This document shows positions 1-10,559 of a DNA stretch of 64,000 nt, piece after piece; the first letter of the stretch is position 1; each line of letters begins with the position of its first letter. The position numbers and the translations under genes were made by a program. Origin of the DNA: Monocercomonoides exilis (Eukaryota > Preaxostyla > Oxymonadida > Polymastigidae); contig LSRY02000005.1 of assembly GCA_001643675.2 (NCBI GenBank), forward strand, positions 622,501 through 686,500, in the 5' to 3' direction. The notes under the pieces are model-generated. The model worked only from the letters and a program-made list of their open reading frames with translations. It ran no database searches and was not told the DNA's origin.

Positions 1-3000
1 GAATTTTCATGCAACCTCCGTCTCCATTCTTGTGTCGTGTTCGAATCATGGTGCTATTCACAAAGCTGGCTGACTCTGCATCCGTGAAGATAAACGGCGA
101 AAAAGCTGTGAATGTTAATGGCTGCGTAAAGTACATCTGATTAATCTCCACAATTCCACCAACAGACTTTATTAATGCAAATGATACTTCCGTGACATTC
201 TCGGGGAATATGATTAGACTTTTGCTAACAGTTATTGAAAAGGACGCAGAAATAAATGTTTCTCTAGTATCCTTCAATAGATCATAGAAAATGAAAGATA
301 TCAATTCAAACTCGGCTTCGGATTCATATTGAATAAACGAGTTACGAGTATTTGATCCGTTATCCACAACTAAAACAACAGTTGACAATGCAGATCCACC
401 TCGTAATGCAAGTCCATGAGAAGATATTGAGACTTCATCATTCAAAGAGGAAGTATTATCGACAGAAATCCAGTTTATCATCGACTGCGGCATGCGTATA
501 TTGATTGCGTATTCAAGAGTTTTACATTCGGACGTTACAAACCCGCAATAATGGTGATTGACTCCGCCAACACCATTAATGTGTAAAGGAGAAGGCATCA
601 CACAGAGGAGAACATGAAGCGGAATGATAGTTTCAGATTCTCCATTTTCAGATCCACTCCACAGCAGCACATCAGTCGGAACTTGTGCAGCATCAAAAAA
701 TTGAAATGATGTTATAGTTACGATATCTTCAAGCATCACATTTGCACTGCATCCAATAAACAAATTCTTGCCAATATAAGCATTGTTCGGTTGAGATTGC
801 CCAAAAGATAGAGGATGAAGAAGTCTAAGATCAACAGACGAATCAAGAACGTTCAGTTTCATTCCTCCTCCTCTTCCGTTTCCATCCACAGTTGGCGATG
901 CAACGCAACCTTCAAATGAGCTGGTTCCATTCACAATCAATGAATCTCCTGCCATCAATTCAACAAATACGGCTCCTCCACCAATGTCGCTTCCGCTCAA
1001 TATGACATCATTAAAAATGCAATCTGTTAAACAATATGAATGAAGTCTTATTGGTGATTCGGAAGAAACAATTCTCCGATTTAAGCAAATGCATCCCCCA
1101 CTTCCTCTGCTTTTTCTTATTCTCTGAAAATTGCACTGAGAGCAAGAGAATAATGCACACGTTTCAAAATCAAAAATAGTTCCAGAGATAAATGAAAGAT
1201 CTTGAAAGTCTGAATTCTCCAAAAGAACTGAACTTGTATTCCCCTTAAAAAGGGCAGAAGAAAACTCTTTAGCAGGTTGTCCTATAATCTCAGGTGGCCC
1301 GGTTATAAGCAAATCGTTCATTGAAAATGTTGAAAGCGCATCTTTAAGTAAAACTAACGAAGATCCTGAATTGCTGTCATGCGTAATCGTCATTCTCGAA
1401 AGCGATAAAGAACCTTTATTTACAGTGAACACAGACCTCAGCGAAGAGGGTTGCGTCGGATGAATAATTGTTCTTGTTGTTCCTTCACCAATCAAATTGA
1501 TTCGTTTGTCTTCGATTTTCACTCCACTCGTCATGAATGCAAGATGTTCACCTTGAAGAGGGTTAACAGTGCAAACAGCGTTTGTAGTATATGCTTCAAC
1601 CGCATACTTAAGTGTGTTGCATGGAGTAGCAGTGGCATCAATCCCGCACCACTCAGAATCTGTTCCACCAATTGCGGCTACTCTCCTTTTGTCAGTCAGT
1701 CTGGGAAGCCATTCATCTTTCCAGTTTACGCTTCCGTTATCGTACAGAACTCTATGGGTACCATCTGTTGTCGATCCACAGCATTCAAACGGAGAAATCA
1801 ACAAAAATTTGTCCATAGTATCAATGATTTCCACGTCTGTGCCCGAATCTTCAGCAAATACAGTATTTCCTTTGAAGAAACAAAAGTAAAATGCAATTGG
1901 AGGAATTAAAGTTATTTCATCTGTTGCAATGCTAATACCAGCCCCATGCCCATTGTCAATTGTATAGCACCGATCAAATAAAGAATCACTAAGAGTGAAA
2001 TCATGAGATACAGTTCCGATAATTCCAATACCTCCCCCCTTTTTTGAAACCTTTCCGCATTCGATGCATTGAATTTCTGAGAATTGTTTAATAGTTCCAG
2101 TTAGTGCCGAACAATAGCACTGATTTGATGGATTATTTCCGTTGAAAACGCATATTCCCCCTCCATTCCAGTCGGCTGTGCACCCTTGGAGCTTCACTTT
2201 GCACAGCGAAAAGCAGTCTGATACTTCATCAAGCCAAATTCCTCCTCCTTCGCTTTCTTGAACTAACGCATTGCAATCTGCAAACGATGAATTACTTAAT
2301 ACAAATGAATTTATATTCTGTATGAAAATTGCCCCACCTCTTGAAGAACAATTACATTGTGAAAAGTCACAAAATTGGATCTTGCAATTTGCACTAGAAT
2401 TACCAGCTAAATACAATGCTCCTCCATTGTTGTCCACATTTGTTGAATCGTAAACATCAGTGATAGGAGAAGTAATCTGCGAAAATTGTGTTTCCTCAAA
2501 AAGAATATCTTCCGCATTTGTAAAGCGAGATCCTGGAGAATATGTTCTACCACTTCGGAAAAAAGTGCAGTTTTTGCAAAATAGACTTTTTCCGAACATT
2601 CCAGGAGATACACTACCATAGAGAGCATCTGAAACTGTTGTGAAAATACAACAATCAAATGATGAAGAGCAAGCTTTATGCAAAGATTTTTGAAGAGTGT
2701 TATCGATTTTAGTTGAAATATTTGAAAAAACAGCTGATTTTAGATGAATACTAGCCAATGAAAATGAAGAAATAAATGGATAAGTTTGTAAATTTAATGA
2801 GTTAAACGAAGATCGAAATATAATAGCTGATCCAGGTAATTGTTTCATTCCTTGTTGAGGGAAACATATAAGTGATGATACAGCTTTTGAATCAACGACT
2901 GAGCTTGATAAGCTTATATTGTCGAGAATAAGTTCTCCAAGTGTTGAAAAAAAATGATGATATAAGGATGAGCTAAAAATACAACTACTCTCAACTGAGA

Positions 3001-3361
3001 CCAGAGACGAACAATCCAACGTGATAAAAGAAGTTTCTGCTGTGTGACATAATTTCAATGCAATTAATTGACAGGTAGAATTAACTGTATGAAATTGTGA
3101 AGACAATTCAGTTTCAGTTGAGCAACAGTGAATTTCTGTAGCGTATTCGGAAGAATTTCCATGCCGATGGGAAGAAAATGTGCTTGCAATACGTGAAAAA
3201 TAGCACTTTGAAGAGTCATTTCCAATATTTAATTCAAAAGGGAATTTTGTTGAATTGATGTTAAATAATTGTAAATTATTGCAAATATCATTGCAGTTTT
3301 CTTCGTTGCAATATTTGTATGAAATTACTAGAAGAACGAGTTGAATAAAATGTGCATTCAT
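1..3361 (-). CDS. Large Cys-rich beta-helix surface protein, 3' end outside window
   Basis: Reading the minus strand by hand gives an open frame from an ATG at 3361 to the window edge, about 1,120 codons without a stop. The first 20 residues are hydrophobic (MNAHFIQLVLLVISYKYC), a likely signal peptide. The rest is rich in Ser, Asn and Cys with repeated GGAI/GGGI turns and F..C..N strands, as in polymorphic-membrane-protein-like right-handed beta-helices. Two module-start motifs with the pattern CG..PC.TL.YA are visible, near 1650 (CGIDATATPCNTLKYAV) and near 545 (CGFVTSECKTLEYAI), about 1.1 kb apart. The same motif and spacing occur in the two giant receptors at 10574 and 36511, so this is a diverged member of that family. 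A transmembrane segment and kinase-like tail probably lie beyond base 1; that is inference. Confidence 0.85.
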   Translation of the reverse strand, partial: MNAHFIQLVLLVISYKYCNEENCNDICNNLQLFNINSTKFPFELNIGNDSSKCYFSRIASTFSSHRHGNSSEYATEIHCCSTETELSSQFHTVNSTCQLIALKLCHTAETSFITLDCSSLVSVESSCIFSSSLYHHFFSTLGELILDNISLSSSVVDSKAVSSLICFPQQGMKQLPGSAIIFRSSFNSLNLQTYPFISSFSLASIHLKSAVFSNISTKIDNTLQKSLHKACSSSFDCCIFTTVSDALYGSVSPGMFGKSLFCKNCTFFRSGRTYSPGSRFTNAEDILFEETQFSQITSPITDVYDSTNVDNNGGALYLAGNSSANCKIQFCDFSQCNCSSRGGAIFIQNINSFVLSNSSFADCNALVQESEGGGIWLDEVSDCFSLCKVKLQGCTADWNGGGICVFNGNNPSNQCYCSALTGTIKQFSEIQCIECGKVSKKGGGIGIIGTVSHDFTLSDSLFDRCYTIDNGHGAGISIATDEITLIPPIAFYFCFFKGNTVFAEDSGTDVEIIDTMDKFLLISPFECCGSTTDGTHRVLYDNGSVNWKDEWLPRLTDKRRVAAIGGTDSEWCGIDATATPCNTLKYAVEAYTTNAVCTVNPLQGEHLAFMTSGVKIEDKRINLIGEGTTRTIIHPTQPSSLRSVFTVNKGSLSLSRMTITHDSNSGSSLVLLKDALSTFSMNDLLITGPPEIIGQPAKEFSSALFKGNTSSVLLENSDFQDLSFISGTIFDFETCALFSCSQCNFQRIRKSRGSGGCICLNRRIVSSESPIRLHSYCLTDCIFNDVILSGSDIGGGAVFVELMAGDSLIVNGTSSFEGCVASPTVDGNGRGGGMKLNVLDSSVDLRLLHPLSFGQSQPNNAYIGKNLFIGCSANVMLEDIVTITSFQFFDAAQVPTDVLLWSGSENGESETIIPLHVLLCVMPSPLHINGVGGVNHHYCGFVTSECKTLEYAINIRMPQSMINWISVDNTSSLNDEVSISSHGLALRGGSALSTVVLVVDNGSNTRNSFIQYESEAEFELISFIFYDLLKDTRETFISASFSITVSKSLIIFPENVTEVSFALIKSVGGIVEINQMYFTQPLTFTAFSPFIFTDAESASFVNSTMIRTRHKNGDGGCMKI

Positions 3362-4348
3362 TTCGTATATAAGCTCTAGCAATTTCTGTTCCTTTTTTTG
3401 ATCTTAACCCAATTATTAAATTATCCATTCAAATTCAATTACCAGTCAAGAAAATAAAAAAAATTTTTTTAAAAAAAAAGTGAAAAATAATAATAATGAA
3501 TTTTCTATAAAAAATTAAAATATTCATTCAATTTATAATGAAATAAAAAAATGAAAATTTTCTAATGTTTGAAAAAAAAAAATTCAAAATATAACTTTAT
3601 CATAAATAAATCGAAATTCGATTGAAATGTCGGTCTGTTGAAGGTGCATTGACCTTTTTTCTTTAAGTTGATGAACTTTTAATAATAATCTATTTTTCTG
3701 AACAAAATTTCTTTTGGAATTCAATCTTATCTTCAATATTTTATTTATTCAAACACACAAACACTGAAATAATTACAAAAATTAGTTTTTTTCTTATATT
3801 TCGTGTATATTATCATATGTTTTCAATATTATATTATATTGAAATGAGAAAATGAAATACTTACAAATCATTTTTACCATAAAAAAATTATTATTTTATT
3901 ATCTTTTTTTTTCTTTGTTTTTTTTCTCACATAATAAGCGCATGTCTTTTGATGACGCATCAAAAATAGATCAATTATATGTTTGGATTAAGAATATTTC
4001 GTTTAAAATTATAATATTAGAATTTGAATAGATAGATGATGCAAATGACATTATCGCGAATATATTGTGTTTTTCTATTGATAAACAAATTGTTTGTATG
4101 CGTCAACTTATATGGATGGCTTTGCATTTTAATGGTGTGGAATTATTTTACAAATTTAGATTCATTTGTACTTTGCAAAAGATTTTTCGTTAAAGAGAAC
4201 ATTAGCATCTCCTATTTCATTAAGCGTTATGTACTCACTTTTTTCGAAAGATTCTTTAGAACTAAAGGTTTGTAATTTGCGGAAAGTTAGATTTGCAGTT
4301 GTGACTTTTTATTTTATTATATTTGTTTTTTGAAACAATTCTTTACAG
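3362..4348. other. AT-rich intergenic region, possible 5' exons of next gene
   Basis: This is AT-rich DNA with long A and T runs between the start of the minus-strand surface gene and the first solid exon of the SPRY-like gene. An ATG at 3942 (MSFDDASKIDQLY...) and an open stretch at about 4034-4192 (IDDANDIIANILC...) look coding-like. They may be 5' exons of the downstream gene, but I could not join them in phase. Nothing else is recognised. Confidence 0.5.
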
Positions 4349-6439
4349 AGAAAAGTGTCAAATTTTTTGAATATTATTTCAAAAAGATTCTTTAAAGAGA
4401 ATGACACGACACCTTTGATATGCTCGTTCACAGATATGTTTATGATGTTTCAAAATATAAATAACAGTTCAACGAAAGAAAAATGTGAATTTTTGAGACT
4501 GATGTGTGATTTTGCAAAGCACTCCAAGGACGAGTGGACTACAATATACTTATTGTATCCAGGGTTATTGCGTCATTTTGAATCGCTATTATTGAAAACA
4601 GAGCTTTGCTCGTTTTCAAAATATTCCATTCTTACGATTCTCGATGCTGTCGATGTATGTGGAATACCAAAAATTCTTCAAGAAACACTTATTGGAAGAT
4701 TAGAAAATGTTATTGAAAAATTGCAAAAACAGTGTTTAGAAGGCGATTTATCTCAAAACCTTCAGCTTATTAACTCACTTTGTTTGACTTCATCGCATAT
4801 CAGAGTGAATCTGATGAATTCGACCATTTCGCCAAAGCTTGCTCCATCAGAAAGTGAGACTTTTTCTGAGATCTCAACTTGTGCACAAAGGCAATCAGGC
4901 GACACATTGTCAAATGCCTCTTTGTCTGAAACAGAAATCTCTGACAGCTTTTCTGCCCGCACAAGTGCAACAAGGCCACAGCTGTCATCATGTCAATCGC
5001 TTTCGTCAGACTCAGTTGAAGAATCTCCTTCAAGTATTTTGCTGTCGATACCCTCGTTCTATCAACTGGAGAATCCGTTCCCACGTCCAAGTCGACAATT
5101 TTCTGTTTCTTCAATCAACCCTGAATCTCCAAGCCAAAGTTTAGAAGTTGCTTCGAATTCAAAAGAAAAACAATCAAAATTTCGTTTAAATGCATTGTCC
5201 TCAATACATCTGATTTCTGAAGCAGCAAAATGTAGTTGCTCGCCTGAGCACAAAGAAGAAAGCAAAGGAGGTTTTTGTGTTTTGCGCAAAGGCGGAATGA
5301 AAGACGATGCAGTTGCTGATTATGAGAGAAGAAAAGAAGAACCATCTGCTCATCGACACAAAGCAGAAGTCGAGTCGTTCCTAAAAAGCATACCAGATGA
5401 AAGTCTTCGACAAGAACTGCTAATGCCTGGGTGGGGAAAAGGTGGGATTTTTTTATTTATAAAGATTTTTAGTTTTTATTCTGATGTTAACTCTTCCATT
5501 CCTTTTGTGCTTTACTACTTGATTGCTATTTTTTTAATCAAGATGCAATACCACGCAATTTCAAATGTGATGTTTTTGTTGAAGGCACAGACTTCCACGA
5601 AGGTGTGCTGCCCGACTGTGTTCTGGAGATGCAGCAGCGCTTTGTGCTGAAGCAGATACCCAAATTGGTGACATTTCTATTCCATCCGGTTGTTGAGAGA
5701 GGCATTTGGCTATTCGAAGTGGCTCCTGTCGGGGCAACAGACAACTTTCGCATTGGAGCTGTGGACGCATCGTATGACTTGCACTCTTCCACCTCCTCTC
5801 CTGGAAGCACGGAATGTTTGATCTTTCTTTGTTGCAATAGCCTCATTTGCTTTATTTTATTATTTTTATTTTTATTATTATTTTCTTTGAAAAATTATAA
5901 ATAAAAATTTTGTAATTTTGTATCGCAAATAACTTGATTGCATTCAGATGGCTGTGGATTAAGTGGAAATGGCAATCTGAAGCATGTCAGCAAGAGAAAG
6001 ATATTCGATAGCTGCATCAACGGAGGCACTTTGTCGATTGTTGTTGAAATTACAGAGCAAAATTCATCCAGCCATGGAAGCGAAAAAAAATCAAATATCT
6101 ATTTCAAGTGCAACAAAATACCACAAAAGTACTATTTATGCAATGCTCCAAAATCGTTAAGATTTTATGTGTGCTTATTCTTATTATTGTATATGTTTAT
6201 TTATTTCTTCTCTAATTGTATTTATTGTTAAAAATGTTTTCTCGTAACCATCTGGTAACAAAAAATTTTTTAATTTATGGCAACTTCATTTCTTTTTCAA
6301 TCAGATTTTCCTTACAAATTTAACTTTGTCGTTTAACATTATCAAATTTTGCACCATTGGACCATCAGATTTGCAAGATTTTAAAGAAGCTAAGGGAATT
6401 GATTGGAATGATAAAAATTGGACAAGAAAATTCAAATAA
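4349..6439 (+). CDS. SPRY-like domain protein, 5' end unresolved
   Basis: Exon model: 4349-5441, 5543-5815, 5948-6168, 6305-6439, with GT..AG introns that keep phase and a final TAA. The first exon has no ATG at its start and follows a good acceptor (tttacag), so the true start is upstream. The first roughly 120 residues are hydrophobic-helical and HEAT/armadillo-like. A Ser-rich linker follows (about residues 140-290). The C-terminal third resembles a SPRY/B30.2 fold: LPDCVLEMQQRF, then GIWLFEVAP..., NGNLKH and CINGGTLSIVVEI. Such domains bind proteins or peptides. I assign the fold from these motifs only; the ligand and role are unknown. Donors are GTGGGA, GTTTGA and GTGTGC. The last exon is the weakest part of the model. 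Confidence 0.6.
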
Positions 6440-6774
6440 TTGCCTCAATTCATTTATTAAATTTCATCGTCATTGAGCATAATGGATAAAATTTGTTATT
6501 GTTCTAATTTATATTTTAAGTTTTTAAATTTTAAAATGTTCAAACGAGCATGAAATTTGTTAATTAATTTACTTAACTTTATCATATTTTTTTCACCTTT
6601 TTTAAGCAGAATAGTAATGTTAATTATTTTATTCAAAAATCTTCAATTTTTTAAAACGTTTGTTATTGTTCTTCAAACCTTCTCATTGCAAAAATTTCAT
6701 AGGTTTTAAAGAAGATACCCTTAACAAATTTTTGTTTTCAAAAAAATTCATCGCAAGGTGTCTTTTAAGTTGTA
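6440..6774. other. AT-rich intergenic spacer
   Basis: This spacer between the SPRY-like gene and TDP1 holds T runs and no open frame or repeat that I can recognise. It presumably contains the TDP1 promoter, but no motif stands out. Confidence 0.5.
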
Positions 6775-9700
6775 ATGGCACTAGACAATATTGAAGATGT
6801 TCAGAAAGAAATACAAAAAGAATACATGATGGCCATTCAGAAAATTAAACAAGACATTTCATTTCTTCCTCCACCAATATCTTTTGCGTTGACCACAAGC
6901 CCGTCTGTTTTACCTAAATTTAGAAATCCAGGAGTTATGTTCTCAGATTTTTTCAACGTATGAATATTATTTATCATTGAATTTTTTCACTTTTTTCTTT
7001 TTGAACAATTTGACTAAATATTTGTTTTTGTCTTAGGACAGCCTCCAATCAGCTATCCTCACAACATATGTTGGAGAAGTTAAATGGATCCTCCAAGAAG
7101 CTCCTGGTATTTATTTGAAAATTTGAAAAATCTTTCGTAATTTTAAAATTTTAAGTGTTAAATAACATTCCTGTTCTGTTTATTTATGGACGTGGTGGGT
7201 TTTACGATGTATGTGTATTTTATAACAAGAGTTTTTATAAAGATCGAGTAGTTTAATGAATTAAGTGGGAAGCTGCCTCAAAAATTTAGTGCTAAATGCG
7301 TTCAGGTTCCGAGCTCGTTTGGTCTTCATCACAGTAAAATAATGGTAAATTGATATTATCATTTAAAAAAACTTTCAATTATATACTATTTCTTTTCTTT
7401 TCTTTTCTTTCTGTGTTGCAGTTATTAACATATCCTAAAGGCTTGCGGGTTGTTGTTTCCACCGCAAATTTAATTGAGAGTGATTGGATACATCGTACAC
7501 AAGCAATTTGGTGCCAAGATTTTCCATTGCTTACAGATACAGCAACCTGGAGTATGCTCGTTTTTTTATTGCTAATTATTTACATGTCATCTTTTTATTT
7601 CTATCAATTTATTAATTTGTAAATAGTGGCAGAAGCTTCACTTTCAAGCATTTCGAGTGCTTCTCCTCCAGCAGCAACCAAATCAAAAGGATTACTCGAA
7701 CGAATTCAGAAAAAAAGCACTGCCTTTTCTCAATCGCATATTTCTTCTTCCGCTTCTGCATCTTCTTCACCAGTGAACGCATCAACAGTCGAGCCTTCTT
7801 CAATAAAAGAAACACTGTCAAAATATCTGAATGCCTTGCATATACCACACCAATCATATCCGCAGCAGTCGTCTCGCAAACCGAATTTATTGTATATCGA
7901 TCTGTCGCTTTACGATTTCAGTGCTGCTGCAGCAGATTTGGTGTGTTCTGTGTATGGCTCCCACGAAAACGCAGAGCGAGATTCGTTTGGGCATCTGTTT
8001 TTGAGGAAAATGCTGCTGCAGCGGGAGAGAGAACTCAATCGCATGAAAGAAGCAGAAATTGAAAGGGATAAGACAGAAGAGAAGGATATTTATGCGGAGA
8101 GTGCAAGCAAAGTGTGTGAGAAAGAAGAGACGAGCGCAATTCAATCAGCAAAGCAAGCAACCAGTAAGATTGAAAAAGGTATTTCACATTTTTTAAAAAT
8201 ATATTTTGTTGCTTCAAGTTGTTTTATTGTATTGTTATTTTCGATTATTATTTATTTTTTAATGTGATTTTAAATTTGAACTTCTAATAATTCATTGTTT
8301 TGCTTTTGAAAGCAGATTCTTTGCCTCTGATTAGAAATGATTTGGTGTGTCAGTTTTCATCGTTTGGCACTTTGACAGAAGAATGGCTCGCTGAATTCAC
8401 GACTTCTTTGGGGTCCGCACGCACATTTGCTCCGTCATGCACAGTCTGCAAGAAAGGAGTAGCTGCATTGCCGGCAAAGAAAGATGCGTTTGCGTCTTAA
8501 CTTTTTTTAATGATGCAAATGTGAATGTTATTAAATGCACGGTGGTTGTTTGATAATAATAATAATTTTCTTTTAGTGATCTGCTCAATGATGGAAGCAC
8601 TGATGTTAGCCACACATTGAAAAGAAGGAAAATTGATGATGATGAAATGGGAGATACAAAAATTTCGAGTAAAAGTGGCCAAACTGCTTCAAATGTTGCT
8701 GCTTTCAAAGATGAAACAGAAAAGTCAGGTTTATATGAGGACGAAGATGAAGGCGATGCCATTCTACTTGATGATTGTGGTGCAGATTCTGATATTTTTG
8801 GAAAAAAGACGAAAATCAAAGGAAAAAGAAGAAGCTCCAAGAACAAAATTGGAGGAATCTCAGCTGCTTCATCTGATGAGGATGAAAGGGAGGCTGATGA
8901 GGCAGACAGCAACTTTTCTATCACAACTTCAGCAGGAGCGAAAACAAGCTCCATTCAAAGCAAAGAAAAATCACCTGCTGCAAAAAAGACCCAGCAGTCT
9001 ATTGGAGCCTTTTTTGCCCCTTCATCATCATCATCTTCTTCTTCTTCTTCTTCTTTGGCAAAAGGCTCAAAGAGTGCTATGGATGGAAACAGCATGGCAA
9101 GCTTCGCAAGAGCACAGGCTGTTCATACTCATCTCCATCTCGTGTGGCCCACCGTGAACGAAGTGGCGCAGTCAATTCTGGGCTATTCAAGCGGAGGCTC
9201 GTTGTGCCTGTCGCAGAAGGCAGTGAGAGAGTTCTGGAAGGAGTATCTGTGCAGATGGAACGGGAGGCAGAGCGGAAGGCAGCACATGATGCCTCACTCA
9301 AAAATATACACCAGAGTTGGCCATGATGGCGAATTACGATGGGCAGTGATAACAAGCGCAAATTTGTCAAAAGTATTCATTTTTGATTAAGTTCAATAAA
9401 AAAGAATAATCTAATGTTTTTAATGCGCAATGAAATGATATTTTGATATGTGTATTTTGTTGAAAATCTTTTTTTCCTTCTCTTTCTCTCTTTTTTTGTT
9501 ATAGGCTGCTTGGGGATTTATTACAAAGAAGAATAACAGTCTAAGAATTAGCAATTATGAATGTGGTGTTTTGCTTCATCCGTCTTTGATTCTTCGTTCA
9601 ATAAATGTACACCGAATGTGGGGAAAGTTTGCGATTTCATTTTTTTCATTTATTTTTATTCTTCATTAAAATTTCGAATTCTATTTTCAACTTATAATCT

Positions 9701-10412
9701 GACATAACTGTCAATGTGTGAATTTATATGAATTGCATATTTTTTTTCATCTCAAAGAACATCATTCTTTTCCTGCACAAACCAACAATTCCCTCTTCCT
9801 CCAGTGAATGGCACACACTGTGTAATACTTCCTATGTTTGAAGACTCGTTTATGCGACTTCGTTCCTCTGCAAAAAGCAAAAGCAATCAAGAAACTATGG
9901 ACAAGATGATGTTGGAGATGGCATTGAATGAGTCATTGCAGGAATCAGAAAAGCAAGAAAAGAAGGAAGAACAAGATGTTATCGAATTTAACGATGGCTC
10001 GGTTTTTATTTTACCAAAGGAAAGCGATGATTCTTTTTCCCTAGCGTCAAAGAAGGATCCAGTAATAGCATTTCACCATCAAATGCAACAGAATATTTAT
10101 CATGATTATGTTATTGACAATCCCTCTTTTGTTGAATTTGTTAATTCACCGGATTTATCTCACATAATATCTGAGAAACAGCCTTCCTTTGTTGTTGGAA
10201 TGCCCATTCCGTTTTCTCTTCCACCAGTTTCATACAACTCACATTATTCATCTGCGCAATCAGCAGGAGTTGTGGGTAGTACTGATGCATCAACAGAGCA
10301 TCAGCGCAAAGGAAAGGAAGATGAACCTTGGGTTTGGGATGTTTCTTATTCGAAGCCTGATATCTTTGGTCAATTGTGGAGTGCTGATAAATTCGGATCT
10401 GATGACGAATGA
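6775..10412 (+). CDS. TDP1: Tyrosyl-DNA phosphodiesterase 1 (TDP1)
   Basis: TDP1 removes topoisomerase I peptides and other adducts from DNA 3' ends in the nucleus. Exons: 6775-6957, 7037-7106, 7156-7208, 7252-7344, 7422-7551, 7627-8178, 8316-8487, 8577-9372, 9505-9626, 9758-10412, all in phase, giving 941 residues. Both HKN halves of the phospholipase-D-like active site are present. The first is HHSKIM (H129, K131) with N149, the same H-to-N spacing as in human TDP1. The second is HSKIYTR (H658, K660) with N680 in VITSANLSKAAWG. The C-terminal family block PWVWDVSY...FGQLW is present. The N terminus is short, so the long regulatory N-terminal extension of animal TDP1 is missing. About 300 extra residues separate the two halves: Ser- and acid-rich, with a KRRK basic patch and a PIP box at residues 557-564. 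The start is the first ATG in the exon 1 frame. Confidence 0.93.
8992..9015 (+). other. PIP box (PCNA-binding motif) inside TDP1
   Basis: Codons 557-564 of the TDP1 model read QQSIGAFF, an exact match to the PCNA-interacting consensus Q-x-x-[ILM]-x-x-[FY]-[FY]. It is preceded by lysines (AKKT) and followed by AP and a poly-Ser run, so it sits in exposed, disordered sequence between the two catalytic halves. The motif match is direct; binding to PCNA is inference. Confidence 0.6.
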
Positions 10413-10445
10413 ATGTTTGACGAAAATCTTATAAATTTTTAACAA

Positions 10446-10494
10446 AATTTTTATTTTATTTTATTTTATTTTATTTATTTATTTATTTATTATT
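10446..10494. repeat. TTTTA/TTTA microsatellite
   Basis: Tandem TTTTA units pass into TTTA units just after the TDP1 stop codon, in the 147-bp gap before the receptor gene. The spacer may carry the TDP1 terminator region; no other feature is seen. Confidence 0.8.
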
Positions 10495-10559
10495 TTGTGT
10501 TTGTGTGTATGTGTGTTGTTGATTGAAAAAGTGCACCCATTTTATTTTATTAAATAATA

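Noticed and set aside
9804-10412. Separate small gene starting at 9804
   Set aside because: It is the last TDP1 exon (from 9758); it starts on GTG and carries the TDP1 C-terminal PWVWD and FGQLW block.
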